Of a stretch of DNA of 64,000 nt, positions 51,652 through 64,000 are shown one piece after another. The first letter of the stretch is position 1. Each line of letters starts with the position of its first letter. Under the pieces are notes generated by a model, which saw only the letters and a list, made by a program, of their open reading frames with translations, was not told the DNA's origin and made no database searches. Position numbers and translations under genes: made by a program. The DNA lies in the NCBI RefSeq assembly GCF_963576545.1, contig NC_083647.1, positions 6,675,007 to 6,739,006 on the forward strand. The letters run 5' to 3'. Origin of the DNA: Limanda limanda. Taxonomy: Eukaryota; Chordata; Actinopteri; Pleuronectiformes; Pleuronectidae.

Positions 51652-51860
51652 GGATCCACAAAAATCTGATTAAATAAGTGATTAAATAAGTTCCTTGAGC
51701 AATTGATTTATTCAACACCAAAGTTACATGGTACTTCCAAAACCAATACCCCAACTTTTCCATCAATTTTCAATCTTCTAAATTGTCTGCGGAATCTTAC
51801 TAACAGAGAAACATATAAACAATCAAACATAAATCCAAACATAACCTCCTTGGCAGATGT
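51652..51860 (+). repeat. Teleost interspersed repeat with ACCTCCTTGGCGGAGGT-type end, copy 3
   Basis: AGGATCCACAAAAATCTGAT, then TTCCATCAATTTTCAATC, TGCGGAATCTTACTAACAGA, AACAATCAAACATAAATCCA and the end ATAACCTCCTTGGCAGATGT. Same family and orientation as the copies at 19561 and 43867; the end hairpin is the best preserved of the three. Confidence 0.6.
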
Positions 51861-52479
51861 AAAAAATTATTTAATGTGTATTTTCATCCCCTCTCCATTA
51901 GTATTATGGACATTTTGACTCATTCTTTTCTTTCATTGCTGTGCTGGGCAGTAAAGTTAATATCAATCTCTACCTCTGATATCAAAAACAACAAAAATAA
52001 ACTAGTGAAACCAACAGAGGTAGTAGTTGTTACATGAATGTACACAGTGGAATTCAACTTTTACTTTGCAGGTTCAGTCACTATCCCTTTGAACGTACTA
52101 GGCAACATCCCATTATAAAGGAAGAGGTCTTTATAAGTCAGATGGACACTAAACACTGACCCGTATGTATGGATCCATCACAGAACAAGCCTGTGGGCTG
52201 CACAAATGGTGGACAGAACCTGCAAGATTCCACATTGAAAAAGCAGCTATTTTTAAATGTGCCTTGTCGGAAAACGTTTTTAACATCTTAAACCAGGAGA
52301 GAACAAACGGACTGTGATATCAACGCAAGATTTAATATGTACTCATGAAAGAAGTTACTCATTGACATTCAGTAAATGTCATGGCTCTGCCAATGCAGTA
52401 CAAAAATGAACATTCTGAAAAGAAAATGTATAGCAGTTCCATATTCTGGAAATTTACCAAATATTAATAGTTTCTTTCT

Positions 52480-53010
52480 TGAAGTCCACCTATATTTTAC
52501 ACCTTTCTGGGATTTAAGTTGAGGTATTGGTACCTAAAATCTGATATAATAGTGTTTTAAAGTCGTAAAACTGCTGCAATGTGTATTTCCATGTCCACTT
52601 CTGGCTCTCTCTGGAGCTACAGACAGAACAGGCTGTTTTCACCTGCCTCTTGAGCCCCTCCTCTGATTGGCTGACTGCACTTTGATTGACACGTGACCAT
52701 GCCTATCACCGGTCTGGTAAACACAGCTGAAAGACGAGTTAGTATGTTTGGATACCGCTTTAGAAGAACAGCCACATATTCACAGTCGGTTACAACAGGA
52801 TGTTTCTGAATGGTAATTTACACCGTCCTCATGTTTGTTCAAGTTTCAAGTGGTGGATTCGGAGGCTGGACTGGGACCGGCTGAGTGCAATCCCGAATGA
52901 CATCATACGGAGAGGAAGTACGAAACGAGACGTTTCGATAACATATTTCTTAGAATGGACTGAGTGAAATAGTAACTGTTTTCATACTTTGAAAAATACA
53001 TATAAAATGT
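52480..53010. repeat. Possible degraded interspersed repeat
   Basis: The block has TACACCTTTCTGGGATTTAA, AGTCGTAAAACTGCTGCAAT, CTCTGATTGGCTGACTGCAC, TTTGATTGACACGTGACC, TACCGCTTTAGAAGAACAG and AATGACATCATACGGAG. The phrases GATTGGCTGA...TTTGATTGACACGTGACC seem familiar from fish repeats, but I could not delimit ends or find target duplications. Confidence 0.3.
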
Positions 53011-54504
53011 ACCACTATAATCAGTTAATCTGTTAGTAGGTTGTATTTTATTTTATTATATTACCAATCTCTGTCATAATAACAAAATTTCATTTAGTCT
53101 TTTACAAACCCTGTTTCTTTATGTCAGTTGTGCTTTAACCCTCCGCCAAACACTGTTTATATCTGTTGATCCTGATACTGGTAGAGTTCAGTAAAGGCTC
53201 CAAACTGTTTTGCATCACTTGTCTTGGCCTGGTACCTGGGTCTGAAGCCTGGCTTGAAAGGTTGTCACTACTTCAGTTACACTGTTCACATTGTCAGATA
53301 AAACCAACAACACCTGATACCACGCAGACTCCTGATGACACCTGATGCTGACAAAGAATGTGTGCAGACTGTGGTAATTTAGTGCTAGCCTTCCTCGCAG
53401 AATGAAATGAAGTGCAAGGGCGCTCAGTCATGCTCAACAAGTCCCTCTGTTCGTTTTCAGATGGCAGCCACCACTGCCATATATATACGGTACCAACGTG
53501 TGGTGGTAGAGAGGCGTGGGAGTTTGTAGCACACATGAACATGCTTGTATAAACACACACTTGAGCAAATCACCACTTCTTCCCTCGGTTAACATGCTTT
53601 CACACAAAAATCTACACTGAGATTTTCAGTGGGAGCAAGCCGAGAACACACTCTTCAGAGGGGGACAGAGTGGTCGAGAGGTAACACATCCGCACTTGTG
53701 TTTGCACATAGAGTGGTCATTGTGATGTCCTCTACTGTAGTGACTGGATTACTTAAGGACTCGAATGTGGCACAAATACGAACAGGCAAACAAACAAACT
53801 CACAAACATCATTGATCGTGCTGGTTCAGTGAGCCTGCTTTTAAAATTAAACTTAAATAAAAGCATCTTCCAACACACACACACACACAAACATTTCAAA
53901 GCGCTCACGCACCCAGTTGTCCTTACATGCAGCTCAAAGAATCCTCACAAACTCTCTCACACACAGCAAAGGCTAATTTAATTAGCTATTCTGCCAAACC
54001 GGCGCTTCTTTTAATTACTTATGGCTGCACACAGCAAAGTCTCTCACAGTTTGCAAAATAAGAAACTCACCATGGATTTCCTTAACTAATGACTGTGGAA
54101 TAAATGTTGAATATAATGGGACCCTGTTGAAGAATAACTTCAGTCAAAAGCAACCCGCAAATCTAACTAAATGAAGAACAGTTAATAAACAGACTTTGCT
54201 GCAGAGGACAGGGCATTTAGTGACGAGTTAATGTTTCTGCTCATTTGCAGATATGAAAAATAAACCAGCAGGGTCGAGGCGAACAGAAATCAAAAAAACT
54301 ATACATTTGGTCAGAAATCCTTGTAACACTAGCCCGCCCAATTACAGACACAAACAGGTTCCACATGATATGCCAGAGCGAACAATGATTACAATTCGAG
54401 TGCCCACAATGACGATTATTCTGCTGGAGTGTATTGATCGCCCCTATTCCTCGTCAGGGCAGTTCACTACTGCGCTCAGTGTGACTGAGTGGCTGCAGCC
54501 TGCA
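53011..54504. other. Intron, possible conserved patch 53980-54480
   Basis: No exon supported. The 88-codon minus frame at 53294-53560 has no domain. 53980-54480 has mixed composition with motifs such as CTTTTAATTACTTATGGC and CAATGATTACAATTCG. It carries a (CA)8 run at 53872-53889 upstream. Confidence 0.4.
53872..53889. repeat. (AC)n microsatellite, short
   Basis: Nine CA/AC units ending in AAACATTT. Confidence 0.9.
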
Positions 54505-54540
<36 letters not shown>

Positions 54541-54570
54541 CGCACACACACAAACACACACACACACACG
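54505..54570. repeat. (CA)n microsatellite, imperfect
   Basis: About 66 bp of CA with AAA and CG interruptions. Confidence 0.96.
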
Positions 54571-57500
54571 CAAGAGTGATCACTGTAAATGTGCTGTTTG
54601 GAGAACTGCTGAGAATAGAACAACAACATAGAGTTCCACCTTTATATATAGTTTCAGGATAGTGGGGCCAATAAATGAAGGAGCACAGATGAAAATGTAG
54701 CAGCACAGTTATTAATCTATTTTTCGTTTTCAAAATATAATATACATTATGTTTGAGTCACAGAGAAGAACTGCCTTACGGGGAAATAAGGTTCCGTTAC
54801 AGTTGCTTCAGCCAAGAATATAATGTTTTAAAGACTAAGACATTACCAATAAAGGGAAATACAAAATATATGTAAGAGTACAAAAGGAAAAAGTTTGTCG
54901 AAAACATTGTAATAAAATATTTGAAAAGAATCTAAACATGTAAAAATATAATAACGAAAAGGAAAATAATGCTTAAGAGTCAGGAAATATACAAAAATGA
55001 GCAGAAGCTTAATAGCTGGCTGCATACACGGTCAGGTAGTGAACACTTTGAAGAACTAACCAATCAATTTCATGTTTTAAATAATAAAAATGGGGTTTCA
55101 CAGCATTAATTAGAGTCTTATCCAGCATCAACTTAGTCATGGCATTAAAATTCAACCACTTCAACTGTGACTATGACACCACCTGTTTGATTTCTAATGG
55201 ATCTAATTAATGTTGTTTTTTTTCTTATAATTATCACTGCTAGGGAACAGTAACATTCACACTACAGCTGATGTCTATAGGGCACAGCAACACAGAAACA
55301 ATTTAGGCAGCTAGCAGATGGGACAAATAATTAAGAAATTACAGTATATTCCCATATATTTCCATCAACCAAAGCACAAACTTTTTGTTGAAATGTTACC
55401 TAGGTTACCTATGTTACTACCACAAATCCCTTCTTCTTTGCCTTACTGGGAGAAAAATTGTCGGTTTTATCGATGTGAAACCAGACAAAACTAATGTACT
55501 TTAAAGATGTGGTATCAGATCGGAACAAGGATTCCCGTTCTCACCACTGCACGACAGAGGCATTACGGATGCTGGTATCGTCACCGAATAACATGGTAAT
55601 TATCAATGTAAACATCATTAGTGAGAATAGATGAGTACATATGAAGCCCATAATGAATATGGCATGCATGAACAATATAGGACAGGAGTGGAGAAGCACT
55701 GCCCAGAGAGCTTCAAAGAGTGGCTTCAGAAACAAAGCTGTCCTTTTTTGGAATATATTCTGTCTTTACAGGAGGCTTTATATTTCTTTATAGACTCGCA
55801 GTGAGCCAAGCCTAACCCTGGAGGCCTAAATCCATCTGTGTTGCTCTCTGTTTTAATGTGCTCCTCTGAGAGCCGCTCATCCCTCGCTCCCTCTCTCCCT
55901 GCATCTTTACTTCTGTTCGGTCTGTTCCTCGGAAAGAGGGAATGTGGTCGCCATGGTAACCAAGCCTACTTCCTCTCATAAGGACACTGTTGGGTTGCAA
56001 CCAACAAGAACAATTCAACACTTCCACAAAGCCAAGCGTGTTTTGAGGGTCAGGGGCCAGATTCCATGGAAGCAGTGGACAGCCCTCAATCGTCAATGTA
56101 CTGAATCCGAGCTATATGGTTTCCCTTTGTGATTTCAATTCTATAAGCGTTCTCTCGCCAGCTCCTGATGCATAACAGCCAAGAATGAAGGTGTGTAGCT
56201 GTGTAACAACTGGGAACAATAAAGGTGTTTATAGCTATCAGGAAATGCAAATTATTATTTTTTTCCAGAGCTTTAAGTGCTGCATTTGAATGCAGGGCCA
56301 CTTCTTTCTATTACTGCGTTTGTCAGCCATATGGAACAATCCTTCAGCTGAGTAATTTTGGGCAAATAGAAGTAGATGTTATTTCTTTGAATTACCTCAG
56401 CCCAGGAGTCAGAGCAGGAGGGATTTCACTGCCTGTTGATAACCTGCTGGCCATGAAAATACAACCCCCTGAAGAAGGAGAGCTGCTATGTGAAATGTTC
56501 AAACGTGATTCTATATTTGTGGAGTTCTCTACATGTTGATGGGTACAAGTTGCATATTAAAAAGGCTGGAGGTGTTGCTGTTCTTTCTTTTCAAGGGTCT
56601 CTGAAGGTCAATTTCCTTTTGTGTCCAGTTTAATTATCGTTAGAACTGCGCGGGTTGAGTGGGACTGTGCCTGGGTCCCTTTCAGAATTTTACCTTTGGA
56701 CATTTTTCTTCAATTGCTCCGTTTTGGATCTGGTCAATCATTTTTATTTTGTATCAGATATTTGCCGGCTCTCATGCCTCCTGGTTTTGGAATGGAACTG
56801 TACTCCTGATTGCAGGGACTATCATACTTGGTTTGGGGCAGAGACCCAGCTTGGCTTCACATGCAGACTGGCAAAGGAGATGCAACTAGCAGAGCATAGA
56901 TCTCTTTTCTCCCTTCGGCAATCAAGCATGTGATATTTCTAAATAGTTACACTGTCAGTCTGGCATTTAGTGGTTGATGGACACTAATAGGGGCTTGGCT
57001 GCTCCACTATTACCCTAAAGAGAACTCTTGTCAGCAAGTATGTGATCTGTTCCCTGATCATGGGTGTCTAACTACATGCCTGTTGATCAAAGAGGACTCA
57101 AGGCAGATTTGTGAGACATGAGTTGCATCCTATACTGGAAGGCCAAGGTTTAGGTTTGCAACATCATTTCAAACTCTAAAATAAGCACAACTATCATCAC
57201 AATAAGCATAATCTTTTGGCCACACTCAGTATGGATTAATGCAAAGATTGTTTCCCTATTATTTTAATGTGGAATGGTTAACTCCAGCTCCAGCACTATT
57301 GACCCTCTTCATTTGATGATGATACGATGAGAGTACTGACAAAACTGTAGTAGTAGGAGTAAGAGATGAATCCCATGTTTAATTGGAATTGCCAAAGTTT
57401 TGACTCAGATATTCTAAGTTTGTGTCAGAGAACACTTTTGTTGCACTGAAGCAGTGATCAAGTTCATACAACCTTCACTGATGTTCAGCAATACCACACG

Positions 57501-58961
57501 TAGTGGTCCGACAACTTTCTCAAGTTGTTTGGACATTCTGACAGATTAATTAGCAGTAGCTTCTGGCTGCATCTTAAAATGTATAAACTCAGACATTCCC
57601 AGCTTCAGTAAGGTGATAGCTCGAGATTGTTCAGTGACTTCAGCAACTTCCAATTTTCATCATTGCTCACAGTGATGGGAGATGCATCATTGTGTGAAAT
57701 GGCCGTAATGCATCTGCAGGAGGCTGATACAGTAGCTGATTAATACCAGGGACTCACTGATTACTTGGCCATTTGCTGAGATGTGGCAAGAAAGCCACTC
57801 TGAGTCTTGATTCTTTTCCAAGTCCAACGGTTTCAACAGGACCTTTAAAAGTTCTCATATGAAACAAAGCTTGACGTCTTTACACTGGCACCTCCTCAAA
57901 TTAAACATTTTTAAATCAGTGGGATCTCTGATGTCTTTTGATCAAGCCATCTCGGCAGTTTGCCAACTCCAGGCTTGAAATAACAGTAGATTGGTTGTTT
58001 GAGGTTATGGCTCCAAAACTCTATTTATTCTGACTTTTAGACCCGCTCTGTCGCTCTTTACTTTTATCTGTTATTGTGAATATCTATTACTAGGAGGCAC
58101 TTTGTGACATTTTTTCTAAGAAAGTCCTGCATATTCACACAAACAATACTGCATAATGTATATATATATATACTATCAGACTATATACTGTGACATGTAA
58201 ACAGGAATATGAATAGAATAGTCATTTAGCAACTCACTTTAACATTTAAATAGTCAAAAGTCAGATTATTGTAAACAATGTCATTGCTGTTTTAAAACAC
58301 CCTCAGCTACAAAGCATTAATCACAGTGATGTGATGTAGTCAGGGGAGTTGCTATGAGACAAGGGTATAATTAAGTCAATATATATTATAAATTATCTCA
58401 AAAAACACAGAAAACACATCATGTGTAGGTTTTACGTCAAATCTTAAATGTAATTAAGTTATTAAGCTAATGAATGTGACAATTTGATTCCAACAACAGC
58501 TTTAATCTCTTGATTAAAAATGCAAATGATTGGCATTGTCAACTGTCAGTAAACACTGGCAGGCTACTGGCATTGCTTAAAATATTCATGTTTACAGTTT
58601 AAAATAGTAACTGAATTAATTCATCTGCAGCTTAATATCTTTACGAATAGCAGTGCTGCATCTTGAAATATTATGCAGTACAGCACGCACAATGAGGTTG
58701 TAGCTAATCCTCAGAGTGCTTTGGAGCATCTCAACTGAGAACACAGGAACTTCTCTTCTACTGTGTAATCCCCCCCATTCAGCAACATCCTTTTAGGTTT
58801 CCTTACAGGTGGAGACAAATTCACTATTTTAGTCATGCCCACTCTCTGAAAACAGATCATGACTAATGAACATGATGCTGAAATATTATAGATCCGTTGT
58901 TGGTTTCTTTTTAATAACTAAGAATTAGCATGAATCTCCTCATGAAATTCATAAGACTGTA
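54571..58961. other. Intron, no recognised element
   Basis: Mostly AT-rich. A minus-strand frame of 94 codons at 55812-56096 ends QMDLGLQG, which by chance recalls ALK, but lacks the C-FDFPC motif and splice signals of the neighbouring human exon. 57690-57790 is motif-rich. A short (TA)n lies at 58157-58172. Confidence 0.5.
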
Positions 58962-58963
58962 CA

Positions 58964-59262
58964 GGGCCGGCCCCACACATCTGGGGGCCTTAAGCAGGAA
59001 AGGTGTGGGGGACCAGCCTCTCAGTAGATAGCACAGCTTTTCTTTACACTTATAACCCATTTTCATTTGAAGCCAATTAGTTTAAATAATTGTCTTCATT
59101 ATCCCAATTACATTTTTCACTGTGAAAGGGGCTTACTGACAGGATCAAACAATCGATGATTCCCGCTTAAGGCCCGATCATACCATAGTCTCAGTTACAA
59201 GCATTACATTAGCGACACTAAATCAGCAGCTGCTTTGTTGGCTTATAGGAAGGGCCGGCTTG
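58964..59262. mobile_element. Possible DNA-transposon relic with GGGCCGGC ends
   Basis: Begins CAGGGCCGGCCCCACACATC, TGGGGGCCTTAAGCAGG and has a second AGGGCCGGCTTGTG near 59252. CAGGGCCGGCCC with GGGGGCCYTAAGCA is the start of a known vertebrate DNA-transposon type. The far end here is decayed, so limits are approximate and no target duplication was found. Confidence 0.35.
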
Positions 59263-59430
59263 TGAAAAGTCTGGGCATCATCTGAGTCAGTGAAAAACAA
59301 ATCCGTGCCAAAATTTGGTTTATTTATGCTAAAAAGAATTCTCTGATCTCAGAGCCATCAATGAAAGTCTCTCCTCGTAGTGAATGTGTGTAGCCTAACT
59401 GATCACCATGGTGACTAACGGTAAGGTTAA

Positions 59431-59505
59431 ATTGATAGTTCACCCAGAAATGAATATTCATTCATTATCTACTACTCTAAGTGTTTGAGTCCACAAAACA
59501 CTTTT
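59431..59505 (+). repeat. Short copy of the repeat seen at 21067-21500
   Basis: ATTGATAGTTCACCCAGAAA, TGAATATTCATTCATTATCT and AGTGTTTGAGTCCACAAAAC align with 21067-21155, with an internal deletion of the CGCCGATGGGTGG part. Same orientation as the long copy. Confidence 0.6.
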
Positions 59506-62500
59506 GTCACTAGATCTTGTCAGCTATAAGTATAGGCCACTGACTGTTATCCTAAGGGTTCTTCATTCTATATCAATGTCATATATGCAGTATTCCCCTC
59601 TTATTTCTGGCATTCATCTTTCTCCCTGCCACATTTTTTATTTAAATCTCTCTCCTGCTGACATGCTTTTACTCCATCAGTGTCTGTGACCATTTTTCCT
59701 GCCCTCTTTTCTCATCTTTAGTCTGTTTCTCATTTGTCTCTTGGTCCTTCTTTTTTCAATGCCAGATATTTGGCTCCAATTCCCAGTGCCTCGGATCACT
59801 GTTTGTGTCCAACCTCTTTCTGTGTCATTACCAGCATTGCTTTTCGCTCTCTCCCTCGCTCCCCCTTCCTCTCCCCCTGTCCCCTGCAACTGATGTTTCT
59901 GTCACCGCTGGCCATCTTGTTGATCTTCCCCTGTCTTCCTACCCTCTCTCTTCCATGTCTTTCCCTTCCCTACTGTTGACCAGCCAAGCGCTACGGACGT
60001 CCCTGGCTGTGTCTCTACCTTTGAAGAAAATGGCAGAAAATGTCTCTCGCTGGTATCAGAGAGATTTCTATCTTATATCAAGCATGGCATTACTAACTGG
60101 TGGCACTTTATATAATTTCAAAGACTGAGGCAACACAATCATAAGCTGCATAGGAAAGCAACACAGCCTGACACATGTGCACATGGATGAAAGAGAGAAA
60201 AAGATGCTCTTTGACCGAAATTGTTGGTCTTCAAAGCATGGCTGCGCATTTGATTGATTTACATAAGATTAGCATGAGATTTCTGTGCAGGTTTTGGTTT
60301 GCATGACATGACATGGTTTTCTTACATGACTGTTGAATGTTTACCTAAACTTAGGAGGCTTTCTGGCTTTTTTGCAGGACAGATCTCTATGTTTTACATA
60401 GTTTCCATTTTTTTCAATGTCAGGTATGTACCCGTTGAAATTCTGCTGACCTGCTGACTCAAAGCTCGTACCCTGAGGACGGTCAACAATTGTTAGTACT
60501 TTATCATCCTTGTGCCATGGGCTAGCAGACAGGGACCTCTCCACCCTTTGTATGCTCTTTGCACTGCGTCTAACAAATAAACCCCTGAGGTGTAATTCCC
60601 ACCTGGCACATTCATCACGTAGCCTACAACTTTGAACTTGCCCAGTGCTTGTGCCTTCGACTTTCCAACCCCATCCCCTCTTCACTTTGACAATACTGCC
60701 TGTAGTGTTGAGTAGCCTACTTTTTTTCCCCACTTGCTCTCCATCTAATTAGTGTCAATGTTCAATTCCTCTTCTCCTCAGCACTCACTCTCTTCCCACC
60801 CACCATCAAAGCCCTCAGCTCAATTAAGTGTGTAAAGCGAGGCGAGGAGGAAAGAGAAATCGGAAAAAAATAAAAGGCAGACGTTCCAGCTTTGAAGTGC
60901 AAAGCGAGATGGGGCAGGTAACCCCCGTGTGGGAGATTTGTCAGGTTCGCAGCACTTCTGGTGAGTAGGGGAACATGTTCTCTACTACAATCTTACAGCA
61001 TTTATCCTGATGTTTCATTCTTCAACAGAGACGTGAATGGAGGTCAGGCAGAAACAGTGCAGAGGGCAGAAATTAGATTCTTGGCTGTTATGGCAATTTG
61101 AAGCATTGTGTGCAGATGTAGATAAGCTTTGACAATGACTACAATCAGTACCAGGGGACAGTATACACACTCAGTGAAAGCAATTTTCACAGATCTTTCT
61201 TATATCACAGACTCCTATTCAATTCTTTGTCCATGTTCTGGACAGACACAACATCCAGAGAAGGTACAAACTATACAGGAATTGGCTCAAAATGTACAAG
61301 CCGTCTGGAATAATACCTTTCAACTCTCTTTGTGTCTCTGTAGTGAAGATATGAGTAAAAGACATTTTAAAATCAAACAACAATTCATGTCACAGACTGA
61401 GATGTGAGAAAATCTCTTTATGAATTCATGTAAAATGCAATACATAGCCAGAGTGGATCACGACTCCGGTGAAAGTATCGGAAAGAAATCGAGCAAGGAA
61501 GTGACAGAGGAGATGAACAAGGGGTGAAGGGCAGGACAGATAGCAGAAGAACAGAAAGCTGAGGATACCGAGCAATTTCAGAACACATACACACTACTAG
61601 GGTACTGCATCAATGTACACAATGAACTGACATACTGTTGGGGTAATATTCAAGCTGAGATAATATATGGATCATCACTGTACCAATGGCGATTGACTGT
61701 GTGAATGTGTTTGTCTTTGTAATTGCAATGCTGCTGTGGCAAACCCCCATGATTATTGCAGGAGGGAGAAGGACAGTGGGCTACATGAAGACACTAATCA
61801 GGATTAATGGACACAGTTTTGCGTGTTTGTGTGAGCGCACAATCTATTGTGTGACTCTCTCAGGCTTTGATGGTAGACACACGTTTCCCATAAATGTGTA
61901 AATTTAAGTTATACTTGTAAATGTGCTTATCAACCTTTTGTATGGATGCAGCAGGATTATAGCAGCATGTGTTACATATAACCCTCTGTGTGCTTCTGAC
62001 TGCTGCTGAGTGTTATTATGGTGGAATTAATGAAAGTCAATGACCCTACTACAATAAAGCTGCTTTAAGACATCCACTCAACTCTGCAGTTCCTCCGCTT
62101 TTTCTGCGGAGGAGGAGAATGTGTGAACACAAACGTCCGAGTGAGGTCCTCCAGCTGTGTAAAAGGCAATGTAGCCAACGACTTTACCTGTAAGCCATGT
62201 CTGAAAATGGCTTAAGTGAGAGACAGAAAGTTATTTTAGAGAACCAGCTTGGGTGAATTGTAGAGGATGAAAGAAAGAAGCAGTCTCAGCAAAGCTGTGT
62301 AATGAGGGAGGCTACAGTGTAAATAAGGTTACACAAGGGTCTATGCCGCCGAGAAACCTTCAAATCTTCTTATAAGGTTTAATATATTGTTTAATGCTTC
62401 TTTTTCTTCTGCAGATGAATACAATTCCTCACATGGGAGGAAAAATGTCCTGGTCCTACAAACACATGACTCGCAACAGGACTGTTAAACGGAGAGTACT

Positions 62501-64000
62501 GGCAAATTATGAAAAACAAGCACAGGAACGCTTTGGAGTGTCTGGATCTGAGGCATGGTTAGTGATCCATAAAACAAATCCTCAGGAGAGGCGGGCTTGC
62601 TATCAAAGCAGGACCTACTGACACAGTAAATAGCCACGGTGCAGAAGGCTTGATTTTATGCCAAAGGTTGCAAATAACCTCAAACACTTGTTGCAGCATT
62701 TAACAACAGTCAAGCGCTTCTCTGTAAATACACTGTACAGACAGAAAAATATCCATAATAGAGGTTTATTTATGATGTTGGAGCAGGTAGGAGGATAATA
62801 TTATGTTTACTGCAGATCTGATTATGAGACACTTATTAGCTTAGATCGTTCAGTAACAGGTGAGCCCACCCTTTCTTATCAAACATGCGTCACAGCGAGG
62901 ATTGTGCTTTACCAGCAGCTTTATCTTTCTCTGCACCAATGAACAAAATCCGCTGATATAAAGGTCATTGTAAAGTCACTAAACCATTATTTTTTATTTT
63001 GCTGTTATATAAATGTATAGGGATTTGACATGGAAAAATAAGTTCATTGTTTTTTTTATTGCACGACTAGATACACTGATAAGTACAACAAAATCCAGAT
63101 CGCATGAAAGAAATGTCACTGATCTTCTTGTGCCTCAAGACAATTCAATTTACACTCAGCGATGCTACTGTACACTATAGCCAAAAATCAGTGGGTTTAT
63201 CCCTCTCCTCAATCAGCTGTATCACGTCAGCACTCAGCTCTGCAGAGAATAAAACTGACTAGAACAATGACTGTGAGATTACCCAGGGGGATTTTCAGGG
63301 AAAATGGATACATTTTCAGACCCACAATGGCTATCACCTTGGTGACAGTGATTTGGACATAAAATCTTGAACAAACATACTGAATCCACAATCCCTGACT
63401 TCAGTGGAGCTGCTGCAGACTGTATGGTCTTTGTTTCTATGTTGTCTGAAGAGAAAATGAGATGCTCTTCTGTAGAAATATTCATGCTAATGCCCCAGGG
63501 AATGAAAACAGCACTTGATTGATGAAATTGGACATTTATAAAAATTAATAAACATCATAGAAATGCCATCAAAATGAGCTATTAACATAAACGCTGTAAA
63601 ACATCACACAGGAAATTAGATGAGGGTAAAAGCTGTGGATTTTCGACAGTGCACCAATGCGCCTGATGACCAGTCTTACGAGGACAGTCCGGTCTTTTGT
63701 TAATGAGTCTGTGTGTGTGCATGTGTCTGTGTGTGTGTCTGTGTCCGTGTGTGCACACTACAATGAATCAATGAGAAGTACAGGAGTTTTGTCGGTTCAT
63801 TATAAAACTGCAGCTCGACAAATAAGATGGACAGCCACAGTCCAAAACTGCTGCAACATATGTATGTTCACCACATAATTTTACATTAAGTTTTGTTTTA
63901 ATACTGATGAAATGTCTGGTGTGGTTAATGGCATTATTTTATATTTGCACGTTGTCAATGCAGTGCAATGTGTTAAGAAATCAAATAGATGTAATAATAT
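59506..64000. other. Intron, mostly anonymous; pyrimidine-rich stretch 59690-59970
   Basis: No exon supported. 59690-59970 is strongly pyrimidine-rich on the plus strand. A 130-codon minus frame at 60341-60733 is discussed as a finding. An 8-bp perfect hairpin (TCCTCCGC/GCGGAGGA) lies at 62091-62113. An imperfect GT tract is at 63709-63754. Confidence 0.45.
63709..63754. repeat. Imperfect GT-rich tract
   Basis: GTGTGTGTGC, ATGTGTCTGTGTGTGTGTCT and GTGTCCGTGTGTGC in succession. Confidence 0.85.

Noticed and set aside
55812..56096. Possible preceding alk exon because the frame ends in QMDLGLQG, similar to a phrase in human ALK
   Set aside because: The expected conserved cysteine-containing C-FDFPC motif is absent, there is no good acceptor, and the resemblance covers only a few residues.

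Overview
The window looks like non-coding DNA from a ray-finned (teleost) fish. It is AT-rich and full of CA/GT, GA and tetranucleotide microsatellites. It carries teleost-type retroposon debris: a Rex3-like RTE 3' end, an L2-type LINE 3' end with its usual tail, and several degraded repeat families common in fish genomes. It has no bacterial-style gene packing. Almost all short open frames are chance or low-complexity artefacts.

I can support one protein-coding exon, on the minus strand at 35440-35644. It is 205 bp, is open throughout, has a polypyrimidine tract plus AG acceptor and a GTAAGC donor, and encodes part of a MAM domain. Its peptide aligns with the first MAM domain of anaplastic lymphoma kinase (ALK) and matches the human exon in approximate length and in phase. 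The simplest reading is that the whole window lies inside a fish alk gene transcribed right to left. On that reading 35645-64000 belongs to the intron before this exon and 1-35439 to the intron after it. I found no other alk exon, so both introns would be at least 28-35 kb.

Layout. 1-12.9 kb: mostly anonymous intron with microsatellites. 12.9-15.3 kb: a repeat cluster with a 5'-truncated L2 LINE, an intact-ended non-autonomous hAT element with an 8-bp target duplication and a long internal inverted repeat, and a degraded teleost repeat. 15.3-26.4 kb: scattered repeat relics plus a solo LTR at 23149-23686 with TG...CA ends and a 4-bp target duplication. 29.3-29.8 kb: a large compound microsatellite. 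34.2-34.5 kb: a CTAACC-rich, telomere-like repeat just downstream of the exon. 37.7-38.3 kb: two LINE 3' ends in a row. 38.3-64 kb: more intron with repeat relics and a few GC-richer, possibly conserved non-coding stretches.

I see no operon, CRISPR array, tRNA, rRNA or convincing new gene system. The best items for a second look are the orphan alk exon, the hAT element with its long hairpin, the solo LTR, and some unexplained GC-richer islands with splice-donor-like ends. Repeat-family names rest on remembered consensus features and were not checked by a database search.
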